64,000 nt of DNA. It comes from Klebsormidium nitens (taxonomy: Eukaryota > Streptophyta > Klebsormidiophyceae > Klebsormidiales > Klebsormidiaceae). The notes beneath the pieces are model-generated. The model was not told where the DNA came from, ran no database searches, and saw nothing but the letters and a program-made list of their open reading frames with translations. The position numbers and the translations under genes were made by a program. This document shows positions 24,361 to 36,467 of this stretch, piece after piece. Each line of letters opens with the position of its first letter. Position 1 is the stretch's first letter. Location of the stretch: the NCBI GenBank assembly GCA_000708835.1, contig DF236958.1, positions 259,082-323,081 of the forward strand. The letters run 5' to 3'.

Positions 24361-26454
24361 ATGGACATGGACGGGGCTCGGGGGCTGCCCGGCCTCCGCA
24401 GCGCATGGCGATCAGACCTCAGCCCAAGGGCCAACAGGATCATCAATGATCCGCTGCTGAATGACATTGATATTGACAATGTCAGGATCGAGGTTTTCGA
24501 CGTCTCCGCGCAGTTGGTCGACATTCCTCTTACGGAGACAGCAGACGAGCCCAATGTGAGAGCAGGTTCTCGTAGTCCTGGTGCCGTGCAGTCCCAAGAT
24601 GTAGAGGTCCTGAGCAGCGGAACAACTCCTGGGGTTGCTTCGGCATATCTTCCTACTTCAGAGCAGCAATTTCACGGCCATGATAGAGGGCCCGATGGGA
24701 GTCGAACGAAGTTACTGGAGTGTGATTCAGACATGCACCACGAAGTTTTGGGAATTGCAAACGAGCAATTGCCACTAGTGAGAAGTGCAAATGGCGCGCA
24801 CTTAACCGAAGCATTGAGACACATCCCCAGCAATGGTCTTGGTCAATCCCAGCCATGGTCTCGGGGTCCATTCCCGCGACGCAGCACTTCTGTCGACCGG
24901 TCTCTTGTGAGAAGGGAGGGCTCTCCCGCTCGAGCATCTTCACGCCCGCGCAGTGGTCTATACTCAGATTCTCGTACTGCGCATGATACCCACCTGAGGA
25001 GCTCCGGCCCCGCATATAGGTCCAAAACCCCTCCCCGGTTACATGTTCCGGTTGTCGGAGGCGTAGAGAAGCCTCTTTCGCCCACGCAGTCGCTCCCGGT
25101 GATCCAGAACGGATTACATCATGTTCATACCAGCAGGGTGCATGGTTCGAATGGGGAGGCTCATCCAAGGAAGGAGCACGTTGTCGAGATACCTGCATTA
25201 GGAAACCACACGATTAGAACCAATGGTGTCAGAGAGGACAACGGGAGGCCGCACGGCAGCAATGGGTATGTCAGTGAGAACGGGCAGGTAAATCTTCTCA
25301 GCTGGTTTGCCACAATGTGAGGTACTTCAGCTTTTGGGTTGCAACTTGTGCCCGGCCTAGGGTTTTGCGGATACGTGATTTCAATTGTACTACAGGTTGT
25401 TGCAGCATTGCATCATTCAGATGGGGTGCTCCAATCAAAGTCCTGTAATGGACTGCCCCAGTTCTGATAGTCTTACCCAAGCCTTGTTGATGCTTCTCAA
25501 TGCTGCGCCTGACTACTGCTTATCTTTGGGTATGGTTGAAGAAAGCTCTTTGGTGATGTCCAGGACATTCTATACCCCGATTCTCCAAAATTCAGTGGTT
25601 CTACTTTATGCATGCAAGCCGGCTGCACCAGTTTTTGTGCCCCAGTGTGGCTTGTCACTCACTTCTCCCTTGCAAGCAAACCAGATGATTAATATTGTCA
25701 ACCTTGTGACATTTTCCCCCCGAAAAGTCCTGAAGTTCGCTGGATGTCTTCTACTCCCGAACTTTCGTATTCAGGGGTCTCCGATTCATCCCCCTTTTGT
25801 GCTAAAAAGAGTCACGTTAAAGGTGTCCAGTCGTCTTCTGGGTAAGTGGTGTTCAAACCAAAATCAGGTTCCTTTATTTTGTCGACAAGCCAGATGTCGC
25901 ATAACAAAGGCTCTGTTAATTTACAAGCAAAGCCCGGTTTCTCGTCAGAAGGCTCTTGTGCACAAGCAGACTCCCTTAATCCGCTTGGCGTTCTCTTGTA
26001 CAGTTGAGGGGGTGATTGAGTCCACTAAGCTCAGTCTGTAGGACATCGGCCTTCTCTGATGGTCCAGCCATAAATGCTGGAAGCTTTCAAGCTCGTATCT
26101 GCGTGGCTGAGCAAAGTGATCCTCCTGGGCTGCACCAGCCCTCTAGCTAGTCAACGCACGAGTCCCCTTAGTTCGCTTTCTGTTGTCAACCACCGATACC
26201 TTCCCGGCAGGCGCGTCACGATCGTCATCCCCCCCCCATCAAAGCCTCCTCCAAGAAGCCCCCCCGGTGCCCCACTTCTCACAACGGTCTCAATGGAGAC
26301 TCGGGCCACCACCCGCAGAACGGGCGCAGGCGGCGGGACTCTACGGAGCTGGACAGAAGCAAGGGGAAGCGGGGCGGGGGGGCCGCCAAGTGGAAAATGA
26401 AGCTGGTCATGGCAATTCTGCTGGTTTGCTTTGGGACGCTGGTCTACTTTCAAG
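24361..26454 (+). CDS. Type II membrane protein with long disordered N-terminal region, 3' end unresolved
   Basis: Two exons are well supported. The first, 24361-25287, starts MDMDGARGLPGLRSAW and ends in SENGQ before gtaaat. The second, 26211-26454, joins in phase 0 after an excellent cttcccggcag acceptor. Together they give about 390 residues. The first 310 are polar, rich in Ser, Pro, Arg, Gly and His and probably disordered. Exon 2 continues with basic text (GRRRRDSTELDRSKGKRGG) and then one membrane span, KLVMAILLVCFGTLVYFQ. Basic residues before a single span suggest a type II protein with the N terminus in the cytosol. The luminal part must come from later exons (candidates near 26970-27020 and 27072-27221), which I could not join with confidence. 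An in-frame upstream ATG exists at 24253. The function is not recognised. Confidence 0.6.
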
Positions 26455-27727
26455 GTGGGGGCCTCCTCCAACTTAAAGGATAGGGCTCCTCGTACTCTGC
26501 TTGCGACTGGAACACCTGTTGTATTGCTCTTGGGAACATAAGTCAAAAACAAAATCAAGCGATTCCGTTCACGCACTTCTGGGGCGTGCCCGTTTTTCGA
26601 GGGATTGTCATGTAGGCCTGGACCTGCGTCCTTGGCGCCAACAGCTTGTGCCTTCGGGTCTCTCCTCGAAGCTTTTTTCGGTGGAAGATCGGATTCTTAT
26701 TGTGAAGCACCTGCAATCCTAGTCTGCCAGACCATCATCATTGTGCTGACTTGTCTTCCTATTGGACTGATCCAATCTTGTAGAATACTTTGGTAGCTTG
26801 AACTGATCTTCAAACCACATTTGCGTGTTGGCGCAGCATCCTCGAGGGTTTGTCGTTCAAAGCACAATCAACTTGTCCATCATACAGAGTACCTTCTGGA
26901 ATCTGAAAAAAAGAATCCCCTTCTCGTGCAGTGTTTTACATGCGGCCGCAGCAATTGCAGGCGATCATGCAGGGAGCCAGCCAGAAGGAGGTGCTCAGGG
27001 CGGGCCTGCTGAATTTCGGTACGTGCAATTCTCCTTTTCTTTTTGTTGTTGCAAGAAAAGCTTACCAACGCAGAGATTTAGGCGGCACTGAATCGAACTC
27101 CGGACAAAAGTCGGTCGCTATGGGGCCACGTGGTCTTCGGCAGATGTTCCTATGTGGCAACAAGAAAGCAGCGACTCCGAAGATAATGGGGTCTTTTCTG
27201 ACCGCGGTCGCTTCTGCGTAAGCCTACTAACTAGATGCGCCCTTCTTTTAGTCGTTGGCTCCGGTTTTGCCTCCCTGTCCTTGCCATTGAATGCAATCAT
27301 TAGCATAGGTGGCTCTGGGATGTACCTCGTTCAGCTTCGTCTTTCACTCCTCTTTCACCGGCCGCACGATTCATATCTCTTTTTTCTGCTTCTCCTCCTT
27401 CCATTTCTCGACAGTCCGAATCTGAACCATCTCCCTTCATCGCTCAACCCGACGTCGTTTCACTTTTCCGTCCGCTTTACAGTGTTCGCGTGTTTGCCCT
27501 GCTTCTCTTTCCTATATGAGAATCTGCGCCGATTCCCTGCGGTAGTCAATTCGTTTCACCGAACAATTGAGAAGCCCCGTGTGTCAAGCCGACAACCTCG
27601 GTGGTGTGGAGCTCGTGGCTTCGTCGTCTCTTGTCGACTCCGCTCGTCGTCATCCAAGGTTTTTTTTCACCTTGGAGCGCAGACCCTTTACGAAATGGGG
27701 TCGCACTAGTGAGAAGACCGGCTATCA
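26455..27727 (+). other. Possible further exons of the type II membrane protein gene
   Basis: After the phase-1 donor at 26455, two exon-like pieces appear. One follows gcaattgcag near 26969 and reads GDHAGSQPEGGAQGGPAEF in phase 1 up to a gtacgt donor. The other ends with SDSEDNGVFSDRGRFC before gtaagc at about 27221. Their frames do not connect cleanly, so they are recorded as candidates only. The rest, to 27727, is pyrimidine-rich and shows nothing clear. Confidence 0.25.
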
Positions 27728-28466
27728 TTAAGCGCTCACTCTTGTGGACCAAACCCGTGACAATTCCTCCACACTGACGGCAGATTTGCTACTATTTGAG
27801 CAGGCCGCCGAGAAGGACCTGAGGATGGTGTGTTGAGGTCTAGAGGTGAAGGCAACATTACTGACGGTTTGGTAGGCATGCGGCGGAGGCTTTTGGGGGG
27901 AGAGACGGAAGGAGGGGAGCAGTGCAGTTTGATAGAAGGCATGAGGTGGTTCGGCAGGTTGCTGAATGACGTCCGAATAAGAAGGGCGGGGAACGAGGGT
28001 GGGGGGATACTCGTTGGAGGGTCGGAAGCGGGGGTGGTAAGGTTGGGACGGAGACTGTTGGCAGAGGGAAGAGAGACAGGGAAGAGGAGATTGGTAACGG
28101 AGAGAGAGGGTCAGAGGCACGAGAGAATGGAGGCTTTGGACTGGGGTTTTGGGGTGGGTTTGGAGTTCCTGCGGAGACGACCGGGAAGCAGAGATACGGG
28201 GTGAGGCAATTACTTACAAAAGGTCAGTGACTGGATGCGGGCATCGGGTTTACTGGAATGGGGTGGGGTGGGGCGGACAGCAATACAGGGAACGGCAGAG
28301 ACACACACCGTAAGCGCATCAGTTGCAAGAAGAGGCGGATATTCAGAGGACTCACATACGGTGGCCTGCTTGTGAAGCGGCAGCGCTTTCGGATATAAGG
28401 CATGTACAGAACAGCAGCAATATGCCGACATGTATATTTCCATAGTGTCGCGGTAGAGGACGCCAT
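27728..28466 (-). CDS. Predicted two-exon proline-rich protein, unrecognised
   Basis: Exon 1, 28356-28466, starts MASSTATLWKYTCRHIAAVL and ends at a consensus gtgagt donor. Exon 2, 27728-28168, follows a ccgcag acceptor, joins in phase 0 and runs 146 codons to a stop, giving about 183 residues. The N terminus is basic, hydroxylated and free of acidic residues, as in mitochondrial presequences. The body is rich in Pro, Ser, Gln and Tyr. No domain is recognised. The base composition of exon 2 is strongly pyrimidine-rich on the coding strand, which can keep frames open by chance, so this remains a modest call. Confidence 0.4.
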
Positions 28467-29395
28467 GGTCTGTGGATTGTACAGAAAGTGTACATAATAA
28501 GTTAAGCCTCCACCTGTAAGGCAGGCCGGGCCTCTATCACTGATAGTGGGTTTCTCCACGCCTTGATCTGAGGATTGTGTGGCCGTGCTGACATATGGAT
28601 GCCTTGACAAGATGGCTGGAGACCTTTCAAAGAATTTAAGGCATGAATGCAGAAACACTTTGACAGTGAGCCTCCCCAAGAAGATGGAAGACTGTAATTT
28701 GATGACAAGCAGCGATCCACTCTGCGCGTGTGTCCCGTTGTGCTGAACATGCATGAGCCAGCACGCCCAGTCATGCATATAACACTTAGTTTCACGGCCC
28801 CCACAACCGCGGTCATCCGTGTAAGATGTGGGGCGCACAGACCAGAAACCGAAGCAATCATTGAATGCCATGAGGTCACTTTGCCTCAGCGGCAGATCCT
28901 GAGAAATTCGGGGTCACTATATATATCATGCTGGCATGTCTACAAGTGTACACTTAAGAAGGTACGGCCCCCAATATGGTATGTCCTGTGCATCATACAT
29001 GCATGTATGAACGGCGGCCTCATAGTTCAGTAATGCAGCAAACGCGGACCTCAAATCAGCGTCGTAAAATCAGCAAGTATACGGTATAAAACGATTTGAC
29101 GGTTCGGTTGTTCAATATAATTCACTCAACTAGTTGACGGACGGTGCCTAGCTCACTACACGTCCAACATGCGCATGCACTGGGCGTGATCTGCTGGCAC
29201 GGTTCAATGGAAGGAATGTTGCCAGACTACATGCTGTTCGACGCTAAACGTCAAAAACTTGATAATCGGCGTTGGTTTTTACCGAAGTCAGCATGCATGA
29301 TAAGAATCAGATGCGTGCAACTGTAGTATCGATTGAAGTTGACTGAAAACAGGACTCTTGACACGATTCTCTGTACAGCATGATATTCATATTCG
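28467..29395. other. Intergenic region with no gene found
   Basis: About 930 bases between the predicted proline-rich gene and the 3' end of the helicase gene, both on the minus strand. A 215-codon minus frame covering 28224-28871 enters here, but its composition is odd and the spliced two-exon model explains its lower part better. Confidence 0.4.
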
Positions 29396-32300
29396 TCAAT
29401 GTTTTCCTTTGTGCTTCTTAAAGCTCTTCCCGTTACTGTGCTTCCCGTTACCGTTCGCTTTTTTCAAACTGGACCCCCCCGCCCGCTCGGGGTCGTCCCC
29501 GTGCTCCTCGTACCGCCCTTTTCGCTTGCCCTTGCGGTGACCGTCCTTTTCTCGCATTTGCTGCAAGTCATACGCAATCAAGCAATCGTTAAATTGAAAA
29601 TCCCACTTTTTGGTGCTGGACATGTTCGGTAGATTGGCAAAATGACTCCAAGACCGACTTTACTTCGCAATGATTCTCTCAACGACGCTTTGGAATGAGG
29701 TTTGTATGCCACATCAGACTAAGGGAAACCAAGACTTACGGGGATAATCACAGTAGGATTAACAGGAGGAAAGAAAGACGAGACAAAGCATAGAGAACGT
29801 GAAAGTAAGATTGCGAAACGGAGGGCAGCAAACGTAAGGTTTCGCCTCCACCTCAAGCGCACAGTCGACTAGCCTCTCATCTCCAGCTCAAGTGCACAGA
29901 ATCACAGAATGTCTCTGTTGAAAGCTGAACCAGCGTACTCAATCGTGTCAACATAGTCGGTTAGACCCATCTCAACGGACCGCAAAAGGAGACAGTCACG
30001 CATTCGGTCGGACCAAACCAGAGGGAGAAGAATCGAACAGCGGACAACAGCAGAAAACAGGAAGAAAATGACAGGTAGAACGATATTGAAACTGGTTGAG
30101 ATTGCAGAGAGGTACTAGAGACCAAATCAGAAAACAGCTCACCATGGTGGCTATCCGTTGCGCCTCGCTAACTCGCTCCACCAGCAGCAAAACCTCCTCC
30201 TGTTCCGCCGGAAACTGCTCCATTTTCCGCCCGATCAGCTGCTCGATCCGCTGGAATAGCTCCACGTCATACTGCGTCACAATCGACACTGCGCGCCCGC
30301 TGCGGCCCGCCCGGGCGGTCCTCCCCACTCGATGGATGTAGTCCTGCAAGCGGAGTGTGAATGGGCCCGGTCAGCTTGGAACGCGAATATCAACAAGTTC
30401 GATCGGTCACCTAGTAACGGTGAGTACAAAATTGAAAGGAGTGAAAACCTTGCCAATGCAGGCGCGGAGTATGAACGGGCCCCCTTAGGTCTAATGTAGG
30501 AAAGTGGGTCACCAGCTTGAAGATTGTGCTTCGCGTGCTTGTGAAAGTGTCTGATTGGCTTGGTGGAAAACTGGTGTGGCACGATTGTAACGGCCCAACA
30601 TGCAGAGCCAAACAGGCAAGTAGCAAGGGTAGAGAGAAAGGAGAATCTAACACAAAGCTTCCCCGAAGTGATACTGATTGTACTATCCGCTCTTCTGCTC
30701 TTGGAAAAACGGGGTCAGTACTGTCGAAACGGTGTGAAATCTGCCAACGGAGCGTCGTCGGCATGCGAAATGTCATGGAACACAAACGAAGAGATCTTAC
30801 CTTTGAATTCGTAGGTATATCGTAGTTGACAACTAGATCGACGGACGGGATATCGAGGCCTCTACTGGCCACGTCCGTTGCTATCAAAATATTTCGCTCG
30901 CCCGCCTTGAACTTATTGAGTGCGCCTAAACGTTTTGGCTGCAGACAGAGCAGGACAAACGAGTCAGCGTTTTGAATGCTTGAGCTGGGTAGGAAGATCA
31001 AGAGCGGGAGCATAACGATTCTGAATAACATCCGGGTTGACATTACCTAGATGCCCGATCCCATGAACTCCGTCTCGCCAGAGAGGCAACATCTCAGCCG
31101 CCAGAGAACTTTGAAAAGGATTGGTGCTTTTTTACGCACCTGATTACGCCGCCGAACATAATCTCAAGCGATCGCCCAGCTAGAGTGAAACAGTTTTCAC
31201 TACTCACAATTCACCAGCCGTCCAGCTATCAACAAGTCCTTGCTTCAAATATCACAAGCGTAGAAAGACCCAAGCGCTTACGTGCCCAGAAGCACTGAGC
31301 ATTAACGTCTGACCTTCTTCCGGGAACACGAAGGAACTTGCTTACTTGGCTCATCTGCCCGCTAATGGGTATGGCTTCCAGCCCCAGGTTCCGCAGCACC
31401 GTGGCCAGCCGCCGCGTCGAGTCGCACGTCCGTGTGAACACCATGCACGTCGCGCCGGCCAGCTCGTTCATCAAAAAGACAAGGTAGCAGTCCTGCGTAG
31501 AAAAAACGGTAACTCCTTTGTAAACTTCCCTGCTCTAGCTGTTGTCGACGAGTTTTCAAATGCATGCCACTGCGTGATTTGCGTTTCTTCTGACCTGACG
31601 AATGTACCTGTCACCGTACCGTCAACCTCTTTCCTCGTCAAAGCTGCAACGAATTCAGTGGCAAAACGAAGACCGAACACTGCCTACACCTGCAGTGAAT
31701 ATCGCCTCGCCCAGCTTTTCCTCTTTGCTTGTAGAAAGCACAACACAGATATGCACCAACAGACGTGGACTTCGAGCCCATGCCGGCAAAGAGTCGACAG
31801 CTTCTCGCATCCTCACCTTGAACTTCGCCGGCACGAACATGTACTGCTGCCGCAGCGTGTCCACTGTCGAGTACTTGTTCGAGACCTCCACCTTGACTGG
31901 ATTCCGCAGGCACGCGCGCTGCAGCTTGGCGACTTTGTTCGTCATTGTTGCCGAGAAAAGGAACGTGCGGCGCTCCTTAGGAATTACTTTCAGAATCTGG
32001 TCGATCTCCTGCTCAAAGTCCATGTTAAGCAGCCGGTCGGCTTCGTCCAAGACCTGCAAAGAGGTCAACGATTCGTATTTCAAATTCGATTATTCCGAGG
32101 AGCTCGACCGTCTACTTCCTTTTTTGATTGAGGCCACGTTACGAAGCCGGTCTGTCCCGTCCAAGAGCTGCATACATCAGCGAAACGCCCTGCTTTCCTG
32201 AACGCGAGCACTGGAGAAGCCTGGATACTCACTGGAAAGCATTCTGTGATCTACTTGCAGTCACATTCAGCCGGTCTGCCCCGTCTGAACTTCACAAAGG

Positions 32301-34529
32301 ACGAGACCAACGGTTCAATGCTCCATGATGCTAAAGACACTGTCAGGACTGACCTGAGAAGTATTTTCCGACTAGAGTCAATGCACAGGTCGATGGGTGC
32401 CTTCCATCTCACAACAAGGAGTTGCAAGACTAGTCTTGATTGTAAGTGTCACTCAATACGAGTAAACCCTGCTTTCCAGATCTCCTTCAAACTTTGGATT
32501 CCAGCTCGGATGCCCTTGCCCTTGTTCCATTGCAATAGAAGACTTTGCCCCCTATGATGCTAGTTGCCCCGTTGCTTTCACCAAAGCAACTCAACATCGA
32601 CACCGTCCAAAGCCTTCTTTGCTCATCGCTCTCTTTCTCCCTCATCATTACCTCAAAGATGGTCCTACCAACCCAACCAGCATACCACTATTCGTACTTC
32701 GGGCTGCGACCAAAGAGGAGCAGTGAATGTAACCACAACATACAGACGCGGGCAAGAGTGAGAGGAATGAGCGTACCAGGTATTTGATTGTTCGTAAGCT
32801 GAAGCCCTTGGTGTTTGAGAGATGATCCACTAACCGCCCCGGCGTGCCGACCACAATGTGCGGCCGCTTCGCCAAGGCGATCGCTTGCGCCATCATATCC
32901 ACACCCCCAACCACCTGGAACAGGAATTGATCAGATGCAACCTCGTTAAAAACCGAACCTTGGAAAATGGTCCCGACATTGCAAGGATCTGAAACATCAT
33001 GCAACTTGCAAGACCTAGTTTCATAAGCGTCAACACAGTGATCTTCCCATATGCTTCCGTGAAGTTATCCCACCTGTAAGTCTTCCGTTTTCCTGGCCAT
33101 TGATCACACAAAGCTTACTTCACGGCTTACGACGACCTGTGAAACTTAGCTTGCGCCCTACTGTACCCTTTCTTTAAAAGGTGGAGGGCAGGTGCAACTA
33201 GATCTGGTTGTAGTAGTAGGACACTGGCGCTCCCCCAAGCGCACACTTACCACTGCACATTTCACGCCAATGCCCGCCCCAAGCGCCTCAAATTGCTCTG
33301 CTATCTGAATGGCCAGTTCTCTGCAATAAAAAAGAAGGGAGTAAGCCCACAGGTGCAAACGGTCGGTTGCCAGCTACTTTGACACAGGATGTTAAAAGGT
33401 GCTTTTTGAAACGGAGCCCAGGTCGACCCCTGAGCTCCTCATGCTGAAGCGATTTTAAACACGTGTCCACCGTGGAGCCCAAATGCTGCAACAGAACTGC
33501 ACACTTTGAGGGGGCCTAACCATGGCCCCAATCATCGAAGCGAACAAATAGGTATGAAGAAATTGAAGCTCTCCCTTTCATCGTGACCTATACGGCCATC
33601 TCACACAGGGGGAACATGCCCATACAATCAAGAAAGCCATCCTTTAGTATCCCTTGAAAAGCCTGGCACGATCTGGCAAGCAGTCGAGCAAACCCTAAAA
33701 TTGCAGAACCCTAAAACCGCCACACCTGGTCGGAGAGAGCACACACGCGAAGAGCGGGTGCGGCTTGTCCAGGAGAGCTTGCAGAATAGGGAGAGCGAAG
33801 GCCGCCGTCTTCCCGGACCCCGTTTGCGCCAGCCCAATGACATCACTCCCTGTAATCAGCGCCACAAAGGAGCGTTGACCAGAGACCAGGACGCCATTCT
33901 ACCTCTTCAGTTGCTCATAACAACCAGTACCTTCAAGATTTTTGAGTACATGATTGGGTGGCAAAAGTCCGCGTGCGCCTTATGTATGATGTCTGAAGAC
34001 ACGAGGTCTTTGGCCGCCACGGAACTTGATGATGTCAGAAAGTCAGTAAGAGGAAAGGGCAAGAAAGTTGAGACCTCAGACATTTCGAGCAGCTCAATGC
34101 TGCATACTGGAGAGAGTGGCAAACCATTACCACTTTGCGTTGTCTGCCCCAGGGCCAAGAGCAGAAGGCACTGTCATGTCCTAAAAATTCCCTCCAAAAG
34201 CTCTGAAATACTCATGGCACAATAAGCCCACTCCGCGACGCCTATGCAGATATTTTTTAACAGGTCAACACTATGTGCCATTTTCAAGCCCAAAGACTAA
34301 TTTACCGAGTCCGCTAGCCATCATGTTATATTAAAGCTAACCCTGACCCTGGCCCACCTTGCAGGGCGTGAGGTACTGCTTGAATCTGGATTGCCGATGG
34401 CGACTTCCATCCCAAGGAGACCGCTGCTTCGGCGAGCTGCGAGCACACGCCCAGGTTTTGAAAAGCCTCGAGGGGCGTCTTTGCTTCCGTTGCCTCCGCC
34501 TCAGGCTCCGATGTCTTCTCTGCCGCCAT
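29396..34529 (-). CDS. DEAD-box ATP-dependent RNA helicase, DDX47/Rrp3 type, complete, 9 exons
   Basis: DDX47/Rrp3 helicases act in the nucleolus in early pre-rRNA processing for the small ribosomal subunit. Exons: 34358-34529, 33726-33849, 33251-33320, 32777-32914, 31817-32053, 31346-31492, 30801-30938, 30143-30343, 29396-29560. All phases agree, giving 463 residues, close to human DDX47. Motifs in order: Q-motif region (FQNLGV...[10 protein letters not shown]), Walker A AQTGSGKT at 65-72, PTREL near 97-101, TPGRLVDH near 146, DEAD at 171-174, SAT at 202-204, SRGLDI near 321-326 and [11 protein letters not shown] from 346. The tail is basic ([14 protein letters not shown]), typical of nucleolar helicases. 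The start ATGGCGGCAGAG is preferred; an in-frame ATG seven codons upstream (34550) is also possible. Confidence 0.96.
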
Positions 34530-34550
34530 ACTCACAGCGGGAGGCAACAC

Positions 34551-36467
34551 GCAACCTCAAAATAAGCGCCCCGAAGTGGAGGGGGAGATACCTACTAGAA
34601 AGCAATCTTCCACAGAAGCCTGAGCGCAATATGGTAACGGTTTGCGGCTGGTGTACTAGTCAATGACTTGGGACAAGTTGCCAGGCTGGCAAAATCTTCC
34701 GGAGTCCAGGCCAGTAACCAGTTCATAGCCGTGCGATCTGGTTCAAGAAGGAATCTTACGGCCAGAGTTCGAAATTAATCTGGTGGATCTAGAAACTGGT
34801 GTATGACTTCAGAGCAGTCATTGGTGTTAGGCATCACGAATGAGGTTGACACGTGGACCCCGTGGGCTCGCTTTTATTCCTCTACAGGTCAAGGCTCTGT
34901 GCAGTGAGCACGGTAGCTTTTACCGTGACTACCATGCATAGACTGTGACTGTGACCAAGAAGCGCGGAAATAGGTGTTTACGTTAGCGGTGTGAATTTGC
35001 GTGACAAAGGGGTGGTATGTTGCTCACTGCACTGCGAGAGGCTTTTAACATTTTCTGTTTGTGACCAAGGTGTGAAAGCCGGTGCATGCGGCTGTGTCTT
35101 GGTTTGATGGAAGGATCATCGCGACTGGCTGGTGCTTATTACCACCTCAGCTAATCATTTGCCTGCCTATTTGATGACCTGCCCCACGTGTACATGCCGA
35201 AAGGCTCTTCCTGGAAGTTTTGCGTGGAGCTGGGGTACAATTTCTCAAGAACTGCGGTTAAACGAATTGGGTTTCTCTTGACCAGCTACTAACTGCAGCT
35301 TGCAGAGCATGTGATTTCTGCCGTCCATATTTGAAATCTGACGGTTTGTGAGCGTTGTGCATTGCGACCCACAAAGCTCTCCGACTTTTTCAGAGTACAA
35401 AAGCGCGATTTGGAGCCCCCTCAAAAGCGTGCAGTGGCGTATGCCATGTACCCAGGTAGGGGGTTTGCGGGCGATTTCAAAGTTACCTTTGAGCTTTGTA
35501 AGGTCGACTGGAAAGTTGAAATGTGTCGCCAGGAATCGAACTGTAATGCTAAACCGGTAAGGGTGACTGCGTTACACTTTACAAATCCGCGAGTTCGTAA
35601 CGCCAGTTGATCGGGTATATTTAGCGTTACCAGAATTTCGAAGACTATCTTCTACTATACATACACTATACACTATACATACACTTTTGGATACCTAATA
35701 TCATAGAGAATACCAGAGCAGACCAGAGGCCCGGGCCCCGAGGGCCGACGCCCGTCCTCTGCGAGATTCACATCCTGACGTCATTCAATAATTGCAGCCT
35801 TGGATCGTGCGCGGCGCGCCGCAGCCAGAGTCACGGGGCTGCAGCCTGCAGGATACCTACCCACGTTTTCTCTGTGAACGTGTGATTCAAGCGAGTGTAC
35901 AGAAGTGTAGGGAGGTAGCTGGTGCTGCACCAGCTAGGCACCGGAGGAGCTGGCCCCAAAGAAGTGCCTACTATGTGCTTTAATTGAAACCCTTGAGTGT
36001 AAGACGATTATATTGGTGTGAGTGCCCGTTTCCACTTTCTGAAACGCATATATTAGGCTCGTTGCGACCTGAGTACAGTCCATTTTGAGACCGATCAAGT
36101 ACATACCTTCTTTGCATGGACCTGAAATAGGTACACTCATGTCGTCACTCAGAGAGGCAGTAGGATGAGACGCCAATCTCGATTTTCAGAGGATCCATCA
36201 TCCGAGTCTTCACTTCAAGTTCAAGGCTTTGCAGATTGCGAGTGAGGGAGTATCCTACCGTACCTGGAAAACATTCTTGCGCTCAGGTTGCGCTCAGTCA
36301 CTAGCTTCATTCTGTCCGCTCATCACAAGGAATGTTCGTAGATCTGGCAGTTCCACAGTTTTTCTACAGTTCTGCTGCGGCAGCTTACCTATCCTGAGAA
36401 TCCTCGAGTAAGCCTTTCCCAGACAGTGGCACTTCCTGTGCTGAATCTGTGAATCGCAGGCACCGCC
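34551..36467. promoter_or_regulatory. Divergent upstream region of helicase and amidase genes
   Basis: About 1.9 kb separates the start codons of the minus-strand helicase and the plus-strand amidase, so both promoters should lie here. No gene is seen. A short tandem repeat of ctatacata/cactata units sits at 35654-35692. No TATA box was assigned with confidence. Confidence 0.4.
35654..35692. repeat. Simple tandem repeat of actata/catacacta units
   Basis: Positions 35654-35692 consist of repeated ctatacatacacta-type words between two divergent genes. It is a low-complexity microsatellite-like tract. Confidence 0.65.

Noticed and set aside
28224-28871. 215-codon minus-strand open frame
   Set aside because: Odd Cys/His-rich text with no motif. 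A consensus donor at 28355 inside it supports the spliced two-exon model instead.
31346-32131. 261-codon plus-strand open frame
   Set aside because: Opposite strand of helicase exons 5 and 6; the minus strand carries the DEAD and SAT motifs.
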